Shown: in pieces, positions 1-6,518 of the stretch
How the letters are laid out: each line of letters starts with the position of its first letter
How positions within the stretch are numbered: position 1 is the first letter of the stretch
Source of the DNA: an uncultured Flammeovirgaceae bacterium
Lineage (GTDB): Bacteria > Bacteroidota > Bacteroidia > Cytophagales > Cyclobacteriaceae
Length of the DNA stretch: 12,387 bases
Assembly: GCA_937138955.1 (NCBI GenBank)
Contig: CAKZPJ010000504.1
Span: 1 to 12,387 of the forward strand
Reading direction: 5' to 3'
Translations under genes and position numbers: made by a program
Notes under the pieces: model-generated
The model's input: only the letters and a program-made list of their open reading frames with translations
Told to the model about the DNA's origin: nothing
Database searches by the model: none

Positions 1-201
1 CTCTATGGAATAGGGATTTTTGTTTCCGGCAGCCTGTTTCGCTTTACGCCCCTAATTATTGGAGCCATCGGAACTTGGGGTTTAGCAATGGTCGCTTTCT
101 TTGTACCATTTCAAACCCAATTGCTGTTACTGGCACTAGCTACCATGGTAGGATACATTGTTCCGGGCTACATGCTCAAATCACAGTATAGCCATGAGTA
201 G
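1..201 (+). CDS. C-terminal part of an integral membrane protein (5' end outside window)
   Basis: An open frame runs from the first base to a TAG at 199-201 and gives 66 residues. The sequence is almost wholly hydrophobic: about two membrane-spanning stretches (roughly residues 1-35 and 38-57 of the fragment), with a short positively charged tail after the PGYMLK stretch. No catalytic motif is visible. The stop overlaps the start of the next gene (ATGAGTAG), so the two are translationally coupled. Membrane proteins ending in a similar 'P-G-Y-x-L-K' segment often precede small winged-helix regulators in Bacteroidota, so the two probably work together, but no specific function can be assigned from this fragment. 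Confidence 0.8.
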   Translation, partial: LYGIGIFVSGSLFRFTPLIIGAIGTWGLAMVAFFVPFQTQLLLLALATMVGYIVPGYMLKSQYSHE

Positions 202-499
202 TTTCGAGTCGCTAGACCCTTTGCTTCATTCTCAACTTCGGCTGGCAATAGTGTCTCTACTAATTGGAGTGCAAGAGGCGGAATTCAATTACATCAAAGA
301 AAAAACAGAGGCAAGCGCAGGAAATCTCAGCGTACAAATCAACAAGCTGAAAGATGCTGGCTACCTGGATGTACAAAAAACATTCAAAGACAACTATCCG
401 CTCACCGTCTGTAAAATCACTCGCCAGGGTATAGATGCTTTCGAGACCTACGTCAATGCTATTAAGTCTTATATCGATGCTAAACCAAAAAACGCTTAA
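194..499 (+). CDS. Small winged-helix transcriptional regulator (HTH_34 type)
   Basis: A 101-residue single-domain DNA-binding protein. Residues 6-25 form the first helix (S-L-D-P-L-L-H-S-Q-L-R-L-A-I). Residues 28-58 carry the helix-turn-helix (F-N-Y-I-K-E-K-T through the recognition helix G-N-L-S-V-Q-I-N-K-L-K-D-A-G-Y). Residues 59-80 form the wing (Y-L-D-V-Q-K through I-T-R-Q-G). This pattern fits the HTH_34 winged-helix family, which is related to the MarR and ArsR groups. No ligand domain or metal-binding cysteines are present. An in-frame ATG at 158 would add 12 residues, but they lie inside the upstream gene and fall outside the domain. The ATG at 194 overlaps the upstream stop (ATGAGTAG) and is the better start. 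It probably regulates its own operon, which is an inference from gene order. Confidence 0.9.
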   Translation: MSSFESLDPLLHSQLRLAIVSLLIGVQEAEFNYIKEKTEASAGNLSVQINKLKDAGYLDVQKTFKDNYPLTVCKITRQGIDAFETYVNAIKSYIDAKPKNA

Positions 500-510
500 T
501 CACTACTATT

Positions 511-1005
511 ATGAACAATATAATTCACGACTCGCTGGGGGCTTTTCATGTGATGGTATCGGTACTAGCCCTTATTAGCGGTACAATGGTGCTAGCAATG
601 AGGAAAGGAAACCGAAAGCACAAACAGGTAGGTTATTTCTACGCCTTCAATATGCTGTTAGTCAACCTTACGGCTTTTGGTATCTATCGGCTGTGGGGTG
701 GATTCGGGCTTTTCCACGTTGCGGCAATCATTGGTCTGCTGACGCTTTTAGCAGGAATGCTACCAATTATATTTAGAAAGCCTCGCCAGAGCTATATTGG
801 ATTACATTTTAGTTTCATGTATTGGTCGATAATCGGTTTATACGCCGCCTTCATCTCCGAAACCCTCACCCGTATTCCTGAAACGCCCTTTTTCGGAATG
901 CTGGGAATTGCTACTTTCGGAGTGATGGCCGTCGCCTCCTGGTGCTTTCGCCGCTACCAGAAAAAATGGGATCAGCAGTTTAAGCAACACACCCTAGTCA
1001 AGTAA
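511..1005 (+). CDS. DUF2306-family integral membrane protein
   Basis: A 164-residue protein with about five membrane segments (roughly 10-30, 40-60, 64-88, 98-118 and 128-146). It matches the DUF2306 pattern: a short N-terminal His-containing helix, a basic loop after TM1 (R-K-G-N-R-K-H-K-Q-V-G), the G-Y-F-Y-A-F-N-M start of TM2, and a His/Ser/Tyr-rich TM4 (G-L-H-F-S-F-M-Y-W-S). The C-terminus is basic. The biochemical role of this family is not established. It lies 11 bases after the regulator and one base before the TMEM175-like gene, which indicates one transcript. Conserved His residues inside the membrane could bind haem or a metal, as in some small redox membrane proteins, but that is conjecture. 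Confidence 0.8.
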   Translation: MNNIIHDSLGAFHVMVSVLALISGTMVLAMRKGNRKHKQVGYFYAFNMLLVNLTAFGIYRLWGGFGLFHVAAIIGLLTLLAGMLPIIFRKPRQSYIGLHFSFMYWSIIGLYAAFISETLTRIPETPFFGMLGIATFGVMAVASWCFRRYQKKWDQQFKQHTLVK

Positions 1006-1006
1006 T

Positions 1007-1780
1007 ATGAGCTTACGAACCAACTTAAAGAAACAGAAAAACCAGACTTCATCTATTTACACTCACCGGGGAGAAGGCTCTTCCCGCTTAGAGCAACTGA
1101 GCGACGGAGTATTTGCCTTAGCCATTACTTTGCTATTAATCTCATCAGAAATTCCGAGAACCAGTGAAGAACTGATCAGTTTTACCGGAGATATTCTGGC
1201 TTTCGCCGCCAGCACCATTGTTCTAATCGCAGTATGGTATCAACACTACTTATATTTTCTGAGGTTTGGCCTAAAGGATAAGCCCACCGTCGTACTGAAT
1301 ACTTTCTTGTTGCTGGTAGCATTGTTTTACGTTTATCCGCTCAAGTTCGTCATCAGCTTTATGCTCCGCTATTTGGGATACTTGTTGCTAGTGCTGTTCG
1401 GAGTCAAATTTGATCAAGAAGCCTTTAACACGCTGGTAACCTCAGTATCAAGCTGGGAAACACTACCGACTATTATGATTATCTACAGTGCAGGCTATTT
1501 TTCGCTCATGTTAGCCTTTGCTCTATTATACCGCCACGCCAATCGGGAAAAGGAGATATTAGAACTATCAGATGTAGAACAGTGGAAAGCTACCAAGACC
1601 ATGTATCAGTATTTCATTCAGGCGGGCGTGGCGGTACTATCAATTATTATTTCTTCGGTAGCTCAGTGGACTGGGGCACCTTGGTACGCCATTGCAGGAG
1701 GGGTCGTCTATTTCCTGGTCGGCCCAGCCGTCTACCTACTGGAATACCGATTTAAACAATCTAAACTAATTGAATCATAG
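1007..1780 (+). CDS. TMEM175-type (DUF1211) potassium-channel family membrane protein
   Basis: A 257-residue protein with six predicted membrane segments (about 30-47, 62-85, 95-115, 118-132, 153-176 and 200-246 as a closely spaced last pair), which is the single-repeat layout of prokaryotic TMEM175 channels. The family signature R-x-x-x-F-S-D at the start of TM1 is present as R27-L-E-Q-L31-S32-D33, followed by the typical G-V-F-A-L-A-I-T-L-L. Phe of the motif is therefore Leu here. Bacterial members form tetramers that conduct K+ ions; conduction by this protein is inferred from family only. The start follows the DUF2306 stop by one base, so the pair is probably co-translated. A basic, polar N-terminus of about 25 residues precedes TM1. 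Confidence 0.85.
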   Translation: MSLRTNLKKQKNQTSSIYTHRGEGSSRLEQLSDGVFALAITLLLISSEIPRTSEELISFTGDILAFAASTIVLIAVWYQHYLYFLRFGLKDKPTVVLNTFLLLVALFYVYPLKFVISFMLRYLGYLLLVLFGVKFDQEAFNTLVTSVSSWETLPTIMIIYSAGYFSLMLAFALLYRHANREKEILELSDVEQWKATKTMYQYFIQAGVAVLSIIISSVAQWTGAPWYAIAGGVVYFLVGPAVYLLEYRFKQSKLIES

Positions 1781-1833
1781 TCAATCTCTTCACCTTACAA
1801 CCATGCGGCACGCCGTAGGGTCAATAGAGTACT

Positions 1834-2184
1834 ATGAAAAACCTAAACCGTATACGAATTTCCCTGATCCTACTACTTAATATTTTGATAATCAGCTTAT
1901 TATCTTGTGAGAAAGAAGGTGCTGATCTGGTTAAGATGCGGATCAACCACTTTACTCAGGACTGTACGGGTGTCGCTCCCCAGCAATGTTTGCTAGTTCA
2001 GCAGGGCGATCAGATTGGCACCGACGATTGGTCGCTATTTTATAGTACAATTGAGGGGTTTAGCTACGAAAGTGATTTTGTCTACGATCTTTTGGTAAAG
2101 GTACGGAAGGTTGAAAACCCACCTGCCGATGCGTCTAGCTTGGCGTATAAACTGGTTGAAATTATTGTGAAAGAGCCAAAATAG
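1834..2184 (+). CDS. DUF4377-domain lipoprotein
   Basis: A 116-residue secreted lipoprotein. Residues 1-24 are a basic, hydrophobic type II signal peptide ending in a lipobox L22-L-S-C25. The acidic/basic residues straight after the cysteine (E-K-E-G) could act as a Bacteroidota surface-export signal. The mature part fits DUF4377: a D-C-T-G-V-A-P-Q-Q-C-L motif with two cysteines (near residues 43 and 52) that may form a disulphide, a W-S-L-F-Y-x-x-I-E-G-F-x-Y-E segment, and the N-P-P-A-D-A-S-S-L-x-Y-K-L end. DUF4377 occurs alone or with META domains in envelope lipoproteins of unknown function. It is 53 bases after the TMEM175-like gene and may be read from the same transcript. Confidence 0.85.
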   Translation: MKNLNRIRISLILLLNILIISLLSCEKEGADLVKMRINHFTQDCTGVAPQQCLLVQQGDQIGTDDWSLFYSTIEGFSYESDFVYDLLVKVRKVENPPADASSLAYKLVEIIVKEPK

Positions 2185-2201
2185 AAGTAATCGCTAAAAA
2201 G

Positions 2202-2209
2202 AACCTTTG
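2202..2209 (+). promoter_or_regulatory. Possible Bacteroidota-type -7 box upstream of the GS-like gene
   Basis: AACCTTTG resembles the TAnnTTTG -7 element of the main Bacteroidota sigma factor, with the first T replaced by A, and is followed by TATCTTACCGC, a plausible start region. It lies about 73 bases before the ATG at 2283. I could not find a convincing TTG-type -33 element at the expected distance, so this is weak. The rest of the 98-base gap is A/T-rich, with a T run before the ATG. Confidence 0.3.
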
Positions 2210-2282
2210 TATCTTACCGCAGGTTTCCCTTTTTTAGAAATGATTTTTTATTCTCTCATTCCAACAATCAACCAACTTTTTT

Positions 2283-3641
2283 ATGACTCAGGAAGAAATC
2301 AAGCAAGCGGTCAGCGACCATCCGGCCCACAAAGTAAAATTAGCCATCACCGATATTGACGGTATTCTACGCGGAAAGGTAGTACACAAGGATAAGTTTA
2401 TGTCTATCATGGAAGGCGGCTTTGGTTTTTGCAGCGTCGTATTTGGGTGGGATGCGGTAGACACTGCGTATGATAATGGTAAGTATACTGGTTGGCACAC
2501 GGGTTATCCTGATTCTGACGCTCAGTTAGATTTAAATACATTTCGAAAGATTCCCTGGGAGGAAAATCTGCCGTTTTTTCTGGGTGATTTTGTTGACAAA
2601 TCGGGGGAAGGACTGGCAGTATGTCCCCGGAGTTTGCTCAAAAAAATAAAGCAGCAAGCCATCGATGTGGGGTACGTTCCGCAGTTCTCGCAGGAGTTTG
2701 AATGGTTCAACTTTGCCGAGACACCCGAAACACTAAAAGAGAAATCATTTACCAATATTGAACCACTAACGCCCGGTATGTTTGGCTATTCCCTACTCCG
2801 TAGCTCGCTGAATAGTCCTTTCTTTAACGATCTGTTTGATCTACTGCTCCAGTTTAATGTTCCGTTAGAAGGATTACATACCGAAACTGGGCCGGGAGTT
2901 TACGAGGCAGCTATTTTATACGGTGATATTCTGGAAGCGGCAGATCGGGCGGTACTTTTCAAGAATAGCGTTAAGGAAATTGCCTATCAGCACGGAGTTA
3001 TGGCTACATTTATGGCTAAACCTGACCAGCAATTACCTGGTTGCAGTGGTCATATTCACCAAAGCTTGTGGGATAGTGACCAGCAAAATAACTTATTTTT
3101 TGACGAAGCAGATTCGATTGGAATGTCGCCGTTGATGCAAAGCTACGTAGCCGGGCAGCTACACTGTTTACCCCATATTTTACCCATGTACGCTCCTACT
3201 ATTAACAGCTACAAACGATTGGTAGAGGGAGCCTGGGCACCCACCACCCTTACCTGGGGTACAGATAACCGAACGACTGCCCTACGAGTATTAGCCGGGG
3301 GAAAGAAGTCAACCCGCTTGGAAACCCGAGTACCGGGTTCGGACGTAAATCCTTATTTGGCTTTATCCGCCGCTCTGGCCAGTGGTTTATACGGTATAAA
3401 GAATAAACTAAAACTAGACCAGCCTAAAACAGTAGGTAATGGCTACGAAGATAATCAGTACGGAGTGTTGCCCCGTAATTTATGGGAAGCATCGCAGGCA
3501 ATGAAAACCTCAGATGTCGCGAGTGAACTCTTCGGAGCTGACTTTATCGATCATTTCGTACGTACCCGTGAATGGGAATGTCGGCAGTACGCCCAGGCCG
3601 TTACCGACTGGGAAGTAAAGCGATATTTTGAGGTCATTTGA
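2283..3641 (+). CDS. Glutamine synthetase superfamily ligase, probable gamma-glutamylamine/amide ligase
   Basis: A 452-residue cytoplasmic enzyme with the full two-domain GS layout (beta-grasp about 15-105, catalytic domain about 112-452). ATP/metal/glutamate residues are in place: E138 and E140 in Q-E-F-E-W, E201 and E208 in E-T-G-P-G-V-Y-E, H257 and H259 in S-G-H-I-H-Q-S-L, R330 and R335 in D-N-R-T-T-A-L-R, E347 and R349 in R-L-E-T-R. The ammonium-site acids look lost. The flap motif G-Y-E-A-P (E327 of E. coli GS) is G316-A-W318-A-P, and the D-G-S-S-I-x-G-W segment (D50) is F-C-S-V-V-F-G-W. No K-N-L-Y-D-L adenylylation site is seen. This pattern fits PuuA/GlnT/lengsin-like proteins that use amines or other acceptors rather than ammonia. 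It stands alone, with no polyamine genes beside it, so the acceptor is unknown. The family assignment is secure; the substrate is not. Confidence 0.88.
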   Translation: MTQEEIKQAVSDHPAHKVKLAITDIDGILRGKVVHKDKFMSIMEGGFGFCSVVFGWDAVDTAYDNGKYTGWHTGYPDSDAQLDLNTFRKIPWEENLPFFLGDFVDKSGEGLAVCPRSLLKKIKQQAIDVGYVPQFSQEFEWFNFAETPETLKEKSFTNIEPLTPGMFGYSLLRSSLNSPFFNDLFDLLLQFNVPLEGLHTETGPGVYEAAILYGDILEAADRAVLFKNSVKEIAYQHGVMATFMAKPDQQLPGCSGHIHQSLWDSDQQNNLFFDEADSIGMSPLMQSYVAGQLHCLPHILPMYAPTINSYKRLVEGAWAPTTLTWGTDNRTTALRVLAGGKKSTRLETRVPGSDVNPYLALSAALASGLYGIKNKLKLDQPKTVGNGYEDNQYGVLPRNLWEASQAMKTSDVASELFGADFIDHFVRTREWECRQYAQAVTDWEVKRYFEVI

Positions 3642-3645
3642 TGTT

Positions 3646-3713
3646 AGTTGAAAATGAATAATGGATGATTTGAATGTACAACTTATCCATTATCAATTCT
3701 CACTTTTCAATTA
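3646..3713. repeat. Inverted array of degenerate 7-bp repeats between convergent genes (likely bidirectional terminator)
   Basis: The 82-base gap between two convergent genes forms a long imperfect hairpin. The inner stem ATAATGGAT (3658-3666) pairs perfectly with ATCCATTAT (3685-3693), and TTGAAAATGA (3648-3657) pairs with TCACTTTTCAA (3700-3710) with a single bulge. The right arm divides into four back-to-back heptamers: ATCCATT, ATCAATT, CTCACTT and TTCAATT (3685-3712). The left arm carries the complementary type (AGTTGAA, AATGAAT, AATGGAT). Degenerate heptamers of this type occur between genes in Bacteroidota and cyanobacteria. Position and symmetry suggest transcription termination for both flanking genes, but there is no classic GC-rich stem with a U tract. 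Confidence 0.6.
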
Positions 3714-3723
3714 GTATACTTCC

Positions 3724-4197
3724 TCAATCCTCTAGCGTATACCTAACCAATTGGCGACTGATCTTCACCTGTTTTTGAAAATTGAGTAGAGCGATTACGT
3801 AATTGATTATCCCAACCGTAATGGCAATGGTACTGTATCCATAGAGCTTCTCGTAGAAAAGAAAGTACAGCGCGATTAGCAAAGTGATTACCGACCAGAA
3901 GCCGATAAATAGCAGGGTTGAGGAGAACATTTTGTAAGATAGAAAAACTAGACAACCCTTAGAGGTAGGAGCTACATTCCCGATAATAATCGGTAAAAAA
4001 CTGTTGGGCCGCGTAATTTTCCGGGATAACCGAAACTCATCAACTTCTACTACGCCGTTGAAGTGGAAATCTTCTTCTTGCACCGACAGTGGGAGATACG
4101 GTTCCATTGGGCGAGTTACTTGCCGAATACGCTCAAAAACTTCTTTGCCCGAGTACGGCAGTATCAGGGTTTCACTCTCCGCCGGAAGAAACTTCAT
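3724..4197 (-). CDS. Conserved protein of unknown function with two membrane segments
   Basis: A 157-residue protein. Residues 1-90 are soluble and end in a beta-rich stretch (F-H-F-N-G-V-V-E-V-D-E-F-R-L-S-R-K then R-P-N-S-F-L-P-I-I-I-G-N-V). Two hydrophobic segments follow at about 92-114 and 121-140, then a short polar tail. The 'R-x-N-S-F-L-P-x-I-I-G' motif recalls a group of small uncharacterised Bacteroidota proteins, but I know of no defined function or named domain. There is no signal peptide. The N-terminal half is probably cytoplasmic, anchored by a hairpin of two helices. The start codon lies one base after the stop of the RidA gene (TAG-T-ATG on the minus strand), so it is the second gene of a two-gene operon. 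The ATG is fixed by this junction. Confidence 0.75.
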   Translation of the reverse strand: MKFLPAESETLILPYSGKEVFERIRQVTRPMEPYLPLSVQEEDFHFNGVVEVDEFRLSRKITRPNSFLPIIIGNVAPTSKGCLVFLSYKMFSSTLLFIGFWSVITLLIALYFLFYEKLYGYSTIAITVGIINYVIALLNFQKQVKISRQLVRYTLED

Positions 4198-4198
4198 A

Positions 4199-4579
4199 CT
4201 ACTTTACTGCAATACAGGAAATCTCTACGTTCACATTTTTCGGTAAACCACTCACTTCTACTGTTTCCCGCGCGGGTGGATCAGCCGGAAAGTATTGCCC
4301 GTAGGCTTCGTTGATTGTAGCAAACTTACCCATATCTCGAACGAAAATGCTACACTTTACTACGTTGGAGAATTGCATTTTGGTCGTGCGAAGAATGGCT
4401 TCCAGGTTCTTCATCACCTGATGAGTTTCCTGGGTAATATTGTCGGTCAGCAATTCGCCGGAGGCAACATCAATAGCGATTTGCCCTGAAACATATAGCG
4501 TATCTCCGGCAAGGATAGCTTGGTTGTACGGCCCAATAGGTGCGGGAGCTTCCAAGGTTTGAATGATTTTTTTAGGCAT
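4199..4579 (-). CDS. ridA: RidA family reactive enamine/imine deaminase
   Basis: A 126-residue protein of the usual RidA/YjgF/UK114 length. RidA hydrolyses reactive 2-aminoacrylate and related enamines made by PLP enzymes, giving keto acids and ammonia, in the cytoplasm as a homotrimer. The family hallmarks are present: A-P-x-P-I-G-P-Y-N-Q-A near residue 12, V-S-G-Q-I at 30, the N-L-E-A-I-L helix at 58-63, C-S-I-F-V-R-D-M at 76, and the C-terminal block P-A-R104-E-T-V-E-V-x-G-L-P-x-x-V-x-V-E119-I. R104 corresponds to the substrate-carboxylate arginine (R105 of bacterial RidA). Both R104 and the C-terminal Glu are intact, so it is expected to be active, in contrast with Rid subfamilies that lack the Arg. 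It is divergent from nnr and leads a two-gene operon. Confidence 0.93.
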   Translation of the reverse strand: MPKKIIQTLEAPAPIGPYNQAILAGDTLYVSGQIAIDVASGELLTDNITQETHQVMKNLEAILRTTKMQFSNVVKCSIFVRDMGKFATINEAYGQYFPADPPARETVEVSGLPKNVNVEISCIAVK

Positions 4580-4663
4580 AAGTTTAATTGTTAAATGACT
4601 GACTGCTAAATTGTTGATTATTAACTACTCTCAATACTTTATTCTTTCTATCTATTTTCATAC

Positions 4664-4676
4664 TCCGGTATCCGGA
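4664..4676. promoter_or_regulatory. Perfect 13-bp palindrome in the ridA/nnr divergent region
   Basis: TCCGGTATCCGGA is a perfect inverted repeat (TCCGG, TAT spacer, CCGGA) in the 179-base gap between the divergent ridA and nnr genes. It is GC-rich within an A/T-rich stretch and sits near the middle of the gap, where an operator for either promoter could lie. It is followed by AAACTTTG (about 4697-4704), a weak match to the TAnnTTTG -7 element that would drive nnr. The gap holds no other gene. The function is a guess from position. Confidence 0.3.
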
Positions 4677-4758
4677 CTTCGGTTTCCGTCCCTAAAACTT
4701 TGTCCAACAAAAATAGTCTATTCAGGTAAAAGGCAAACATCTAATAGTCCCTCGATTG

Positions 4759-6285
4759 ATGAAAATACTCACGGCTTCCCAAACCCGGCAGGCTGATGCC
4801 GCTACAATGCAACTCGAACCCATTGCCTCTATTGATCTAATGGAACGGGCTTCCTACCAATTCACCCAACGCTTTGTTCAGCAATTTCCTGAGCACAATT
4901 GTCCAGTCTACATCTTCTGCGGATTAGGCAATAATGGGGGTGATGGGTTGGCAATTACTCGAATGCTTCTGGCTCAGCAGTACGATGTTGCGGTTTTTAT
5001 TATCGGCAACGGAACGGGTTCTGATGATTTTGAAACTAACCTAAAGCGGTTGGCCGATCATCCCTCGGTTCACCGGGTAATGGATGAATCTCAACTGCCG
5101 GATTTACCAACACTAAGTATCATTATTGATGCTATGTTTGGCTCGGGATTGAATCGCGCTTTGGAAGGCTTGTACGCTGAAACGGTAGAGCTTATTAATG
5201 AAAGCGGCTGCACCGTAGTAGCCGTAGACATAGCGTCGGGTCTATATGCTGATACATCGGTTAACGAAAGCGATCCGATTATCCAGGCGGACTTTACCTA
5301 TACTTTCCAACTACCTAAACTAGCCTTTTTGCTCCCGCAAAACGAAATGTACGTAGGCAACTGGGCAACCGTGGATATTCAATTGGATGCTGAATTTCTA
5401 CAGCAGGCTGATACGCCCTACCACTACCTTACCCACGATTGGATGAAAGAACTCCAGCGTGAGCGAAAGGGGCATTCTCACAAGGGGAACTACGGTAAAA
5501 CTCTGCTGATCAGTGGCAGCTACGGAAAGATGGGCGCTGCGGTTTTATGTAGCCAGGCTTGTGCCCGAGGCGGCGTGGGTTTACTAACCGTGCATGTGCC
5601 TCGCTGCGGTTACGAGATCATGCAAATCTCTGTGCCCGAAGCTATGGCGACGGTAGATCAGCACCAAGAGTGTTTTAGCAATTTGCCGCCAGAAGGAGCA
5701 ACCAACTTGAAAAATTTCGATGTCATTGGAATTGGCCCTGGGCTAGGTACCGAAGAGGCTACCGCACATGCACTAAAGTCAGTATTAGAGGTGGCTAATG
5801 CTCAAAATATGCGAATGGTGTTAGACGCTGATGCGTTAAATATTTGTGCGAAGCAGCGCGATTTATTAGAAATTCTACCCAAGAATTCTATTCTAACTCC
5901 CCATCCTAAAGAGTTTGAACGACTTACCGAGAAGGCTCAGAATGACTTTCATCGTCTGGGTTTACTGCGAGGATTCTGTCAAAAATACCAAGTGTACGCT
6001 ACATTGAAAGGTTCACATACGGCCATAGGGACTCCTGAAGGGGACATCTACTTCAATAGTAGCGGAAACCCCGGAATGGCTACTGGAGGCAGTGGCGATG
6101 TGCTCACCGGAATTCTTACTGCCCTAATTGCCCAAAAGTACGACTCACTATCGGCCGCGCTACTCGGAGTGTATCTGCACGGTTTGGCAGGCGATCTTGC
6201 TGCGGAAAAACTCGGTCAAGAGCCGTTAATTGCCTCTGATATTATTGAGCATTTGGGGGGAGCGTTCAAGGCAATCTTACGCTGA
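4759..6285 (+). CDS. nnr: Bifunctional NAD(P)H-hydrate repair enzyme (epimerase and ADP-dependent dehydratase)
   Basis: A 508-residue fusion that repairs hydrated NADH and NADPH. Residues 1-220 are the YjeF_N epimerase (NnrE), which interconverts the R and S forms of NAD(P)HX; motifs are F-C-G-L-G-N-N-G-G-D-G (53-63), I-I-D-A-M-F-G-S-G-L (122-131) and V-D-I-A-S-G (156-161). Residues about 230-505 are the ribokinase-like dehydratase (NnrD), which uses ADP to remove water from S-NAD(P)HX; motifs are G-N-Y-G-K (243-247), G-I-G-P-G-L-G (324-330), L-D-A-D-A-L-N (355-361), L-T-P-H-P-K-E-F (379-386) and G-G-S-G-D447-V-L-T-G, with D447 the expected catalytic base. Length and both active sites are complete. 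The start is the ATG at 4759; the TTG just before it is in frame but adds one residue with no support. It is divergent from ridA, another damage-repair gene. Confidence 0.95.
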   Translation: MKILTASQTRQADAATMQLEPIASIDLMERASYQFTQRFVQQFPEHNCPVYIFCGLGNNGGDGLAITRMLLAQQYDVAVFIIGNGTGSDDFETNLKRLADHPSVHRVMDESQLPDLPTLSIIIDAMFGSGLNRALEGLYAETVELINESGCTVVAVDIASGLYADTSVNESDPIIQADFTYTFQLPKLAFLLPQNEMYVGNWATVDIQLDAEFLQQADTPYHYLTHDWMKELQRERKGHSHKGNYGKTLLISGSYGKMGAAVLCSQACARGGVGLLTVHVPRCGYEIMQISVPEAMATVDQHQECFSNLPPEGATNLKNFDVIGIGPGLGTEEATAHALKSVLEVANAQNMRMVLDADALNICAKQRDLLEILPKNSILTPHPKEFERLTEKAQNDFHRLGLLRGFCQKYQVYATLKGSHTAIGTPEGDIYFNSSGNPGMATGGSGDVLTGILTALIAQKYDSLSAALLGVYLHGLAGDLAAEKLGQEPLIASDIIEHLGGAFKAILR

Positions 6286-6450
6286 ATTTCTATTGGTAAT
6301 GAAAATCGCGCAGTTCTTGGCTAAACAATAGCTTTCTCACACAGAGGGTCTATCAACTTTGATTAAAACACATACTGAATAATCAAACAGTTTCGTAAAG
6401 AAATCACTTATCTACACAGATAATATTGATTTGTAAAAATATACATAGTA

Positions 6451-6474
6451 AAGCGCAGAAAATCGGCTGCGTTT
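6451..6474 (+). promoter_or_regulatory. 8-bp inverted repeat upstream of the phosphorylase-like gene
   Basis: AAGCGCAG (6451-6458) and CTGCGTTT (6467-6474) form an inverted repeat with one G-T pair around an 8-base loop, 45 bases before the ATG at 6519. It could be an operator (LacI-type regulators bind symmetrical sites of about this size in front of sugar genes) or part of an nnr terminator, although it is 166 bases past the nnr stop and has no T tract. The remaining gap (6286-6518) is A/T-rich; I see no convincing promoter, no open frame and no RNA gene in it. Confidence 0.3.
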
Positions 6475-6518
6475 AACAAATATTTAATCTAAGTGTATTT
6501 TTTTGAAAAATGTAATAC

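Noticed and set aside
158..193. Earlier in-frame ATG that would lengthen the winged-helix regulator by 12 residues
   Set aside because: The added residues lie wholly inside the upstream membrane-protein gene and outside the domain; the ATG at 194 in the ATGAGTAG overlap is a normal coupled start.
2288..2755. Minus-strand open frames across the GS-like gene (2288-2500 and 2522-2755)
   Set aside because: They are antisense shadows of a strongly conserved enzyme and show no recognisable protein features.
4004..4489. Plus-strand open frames opposite the two-TM protein and RidA
   Set aside because: They lie opposite conserved minus-strand genes, and their sequences are low-quality shadow translations rich in Arg, Ser and His.
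4756..4758. TTG as the start codon of nnr
   Set aside because: It is followed at once by an in-frame ATG, which starts the normal M-K-I-L-T-A N-terminus of the family.
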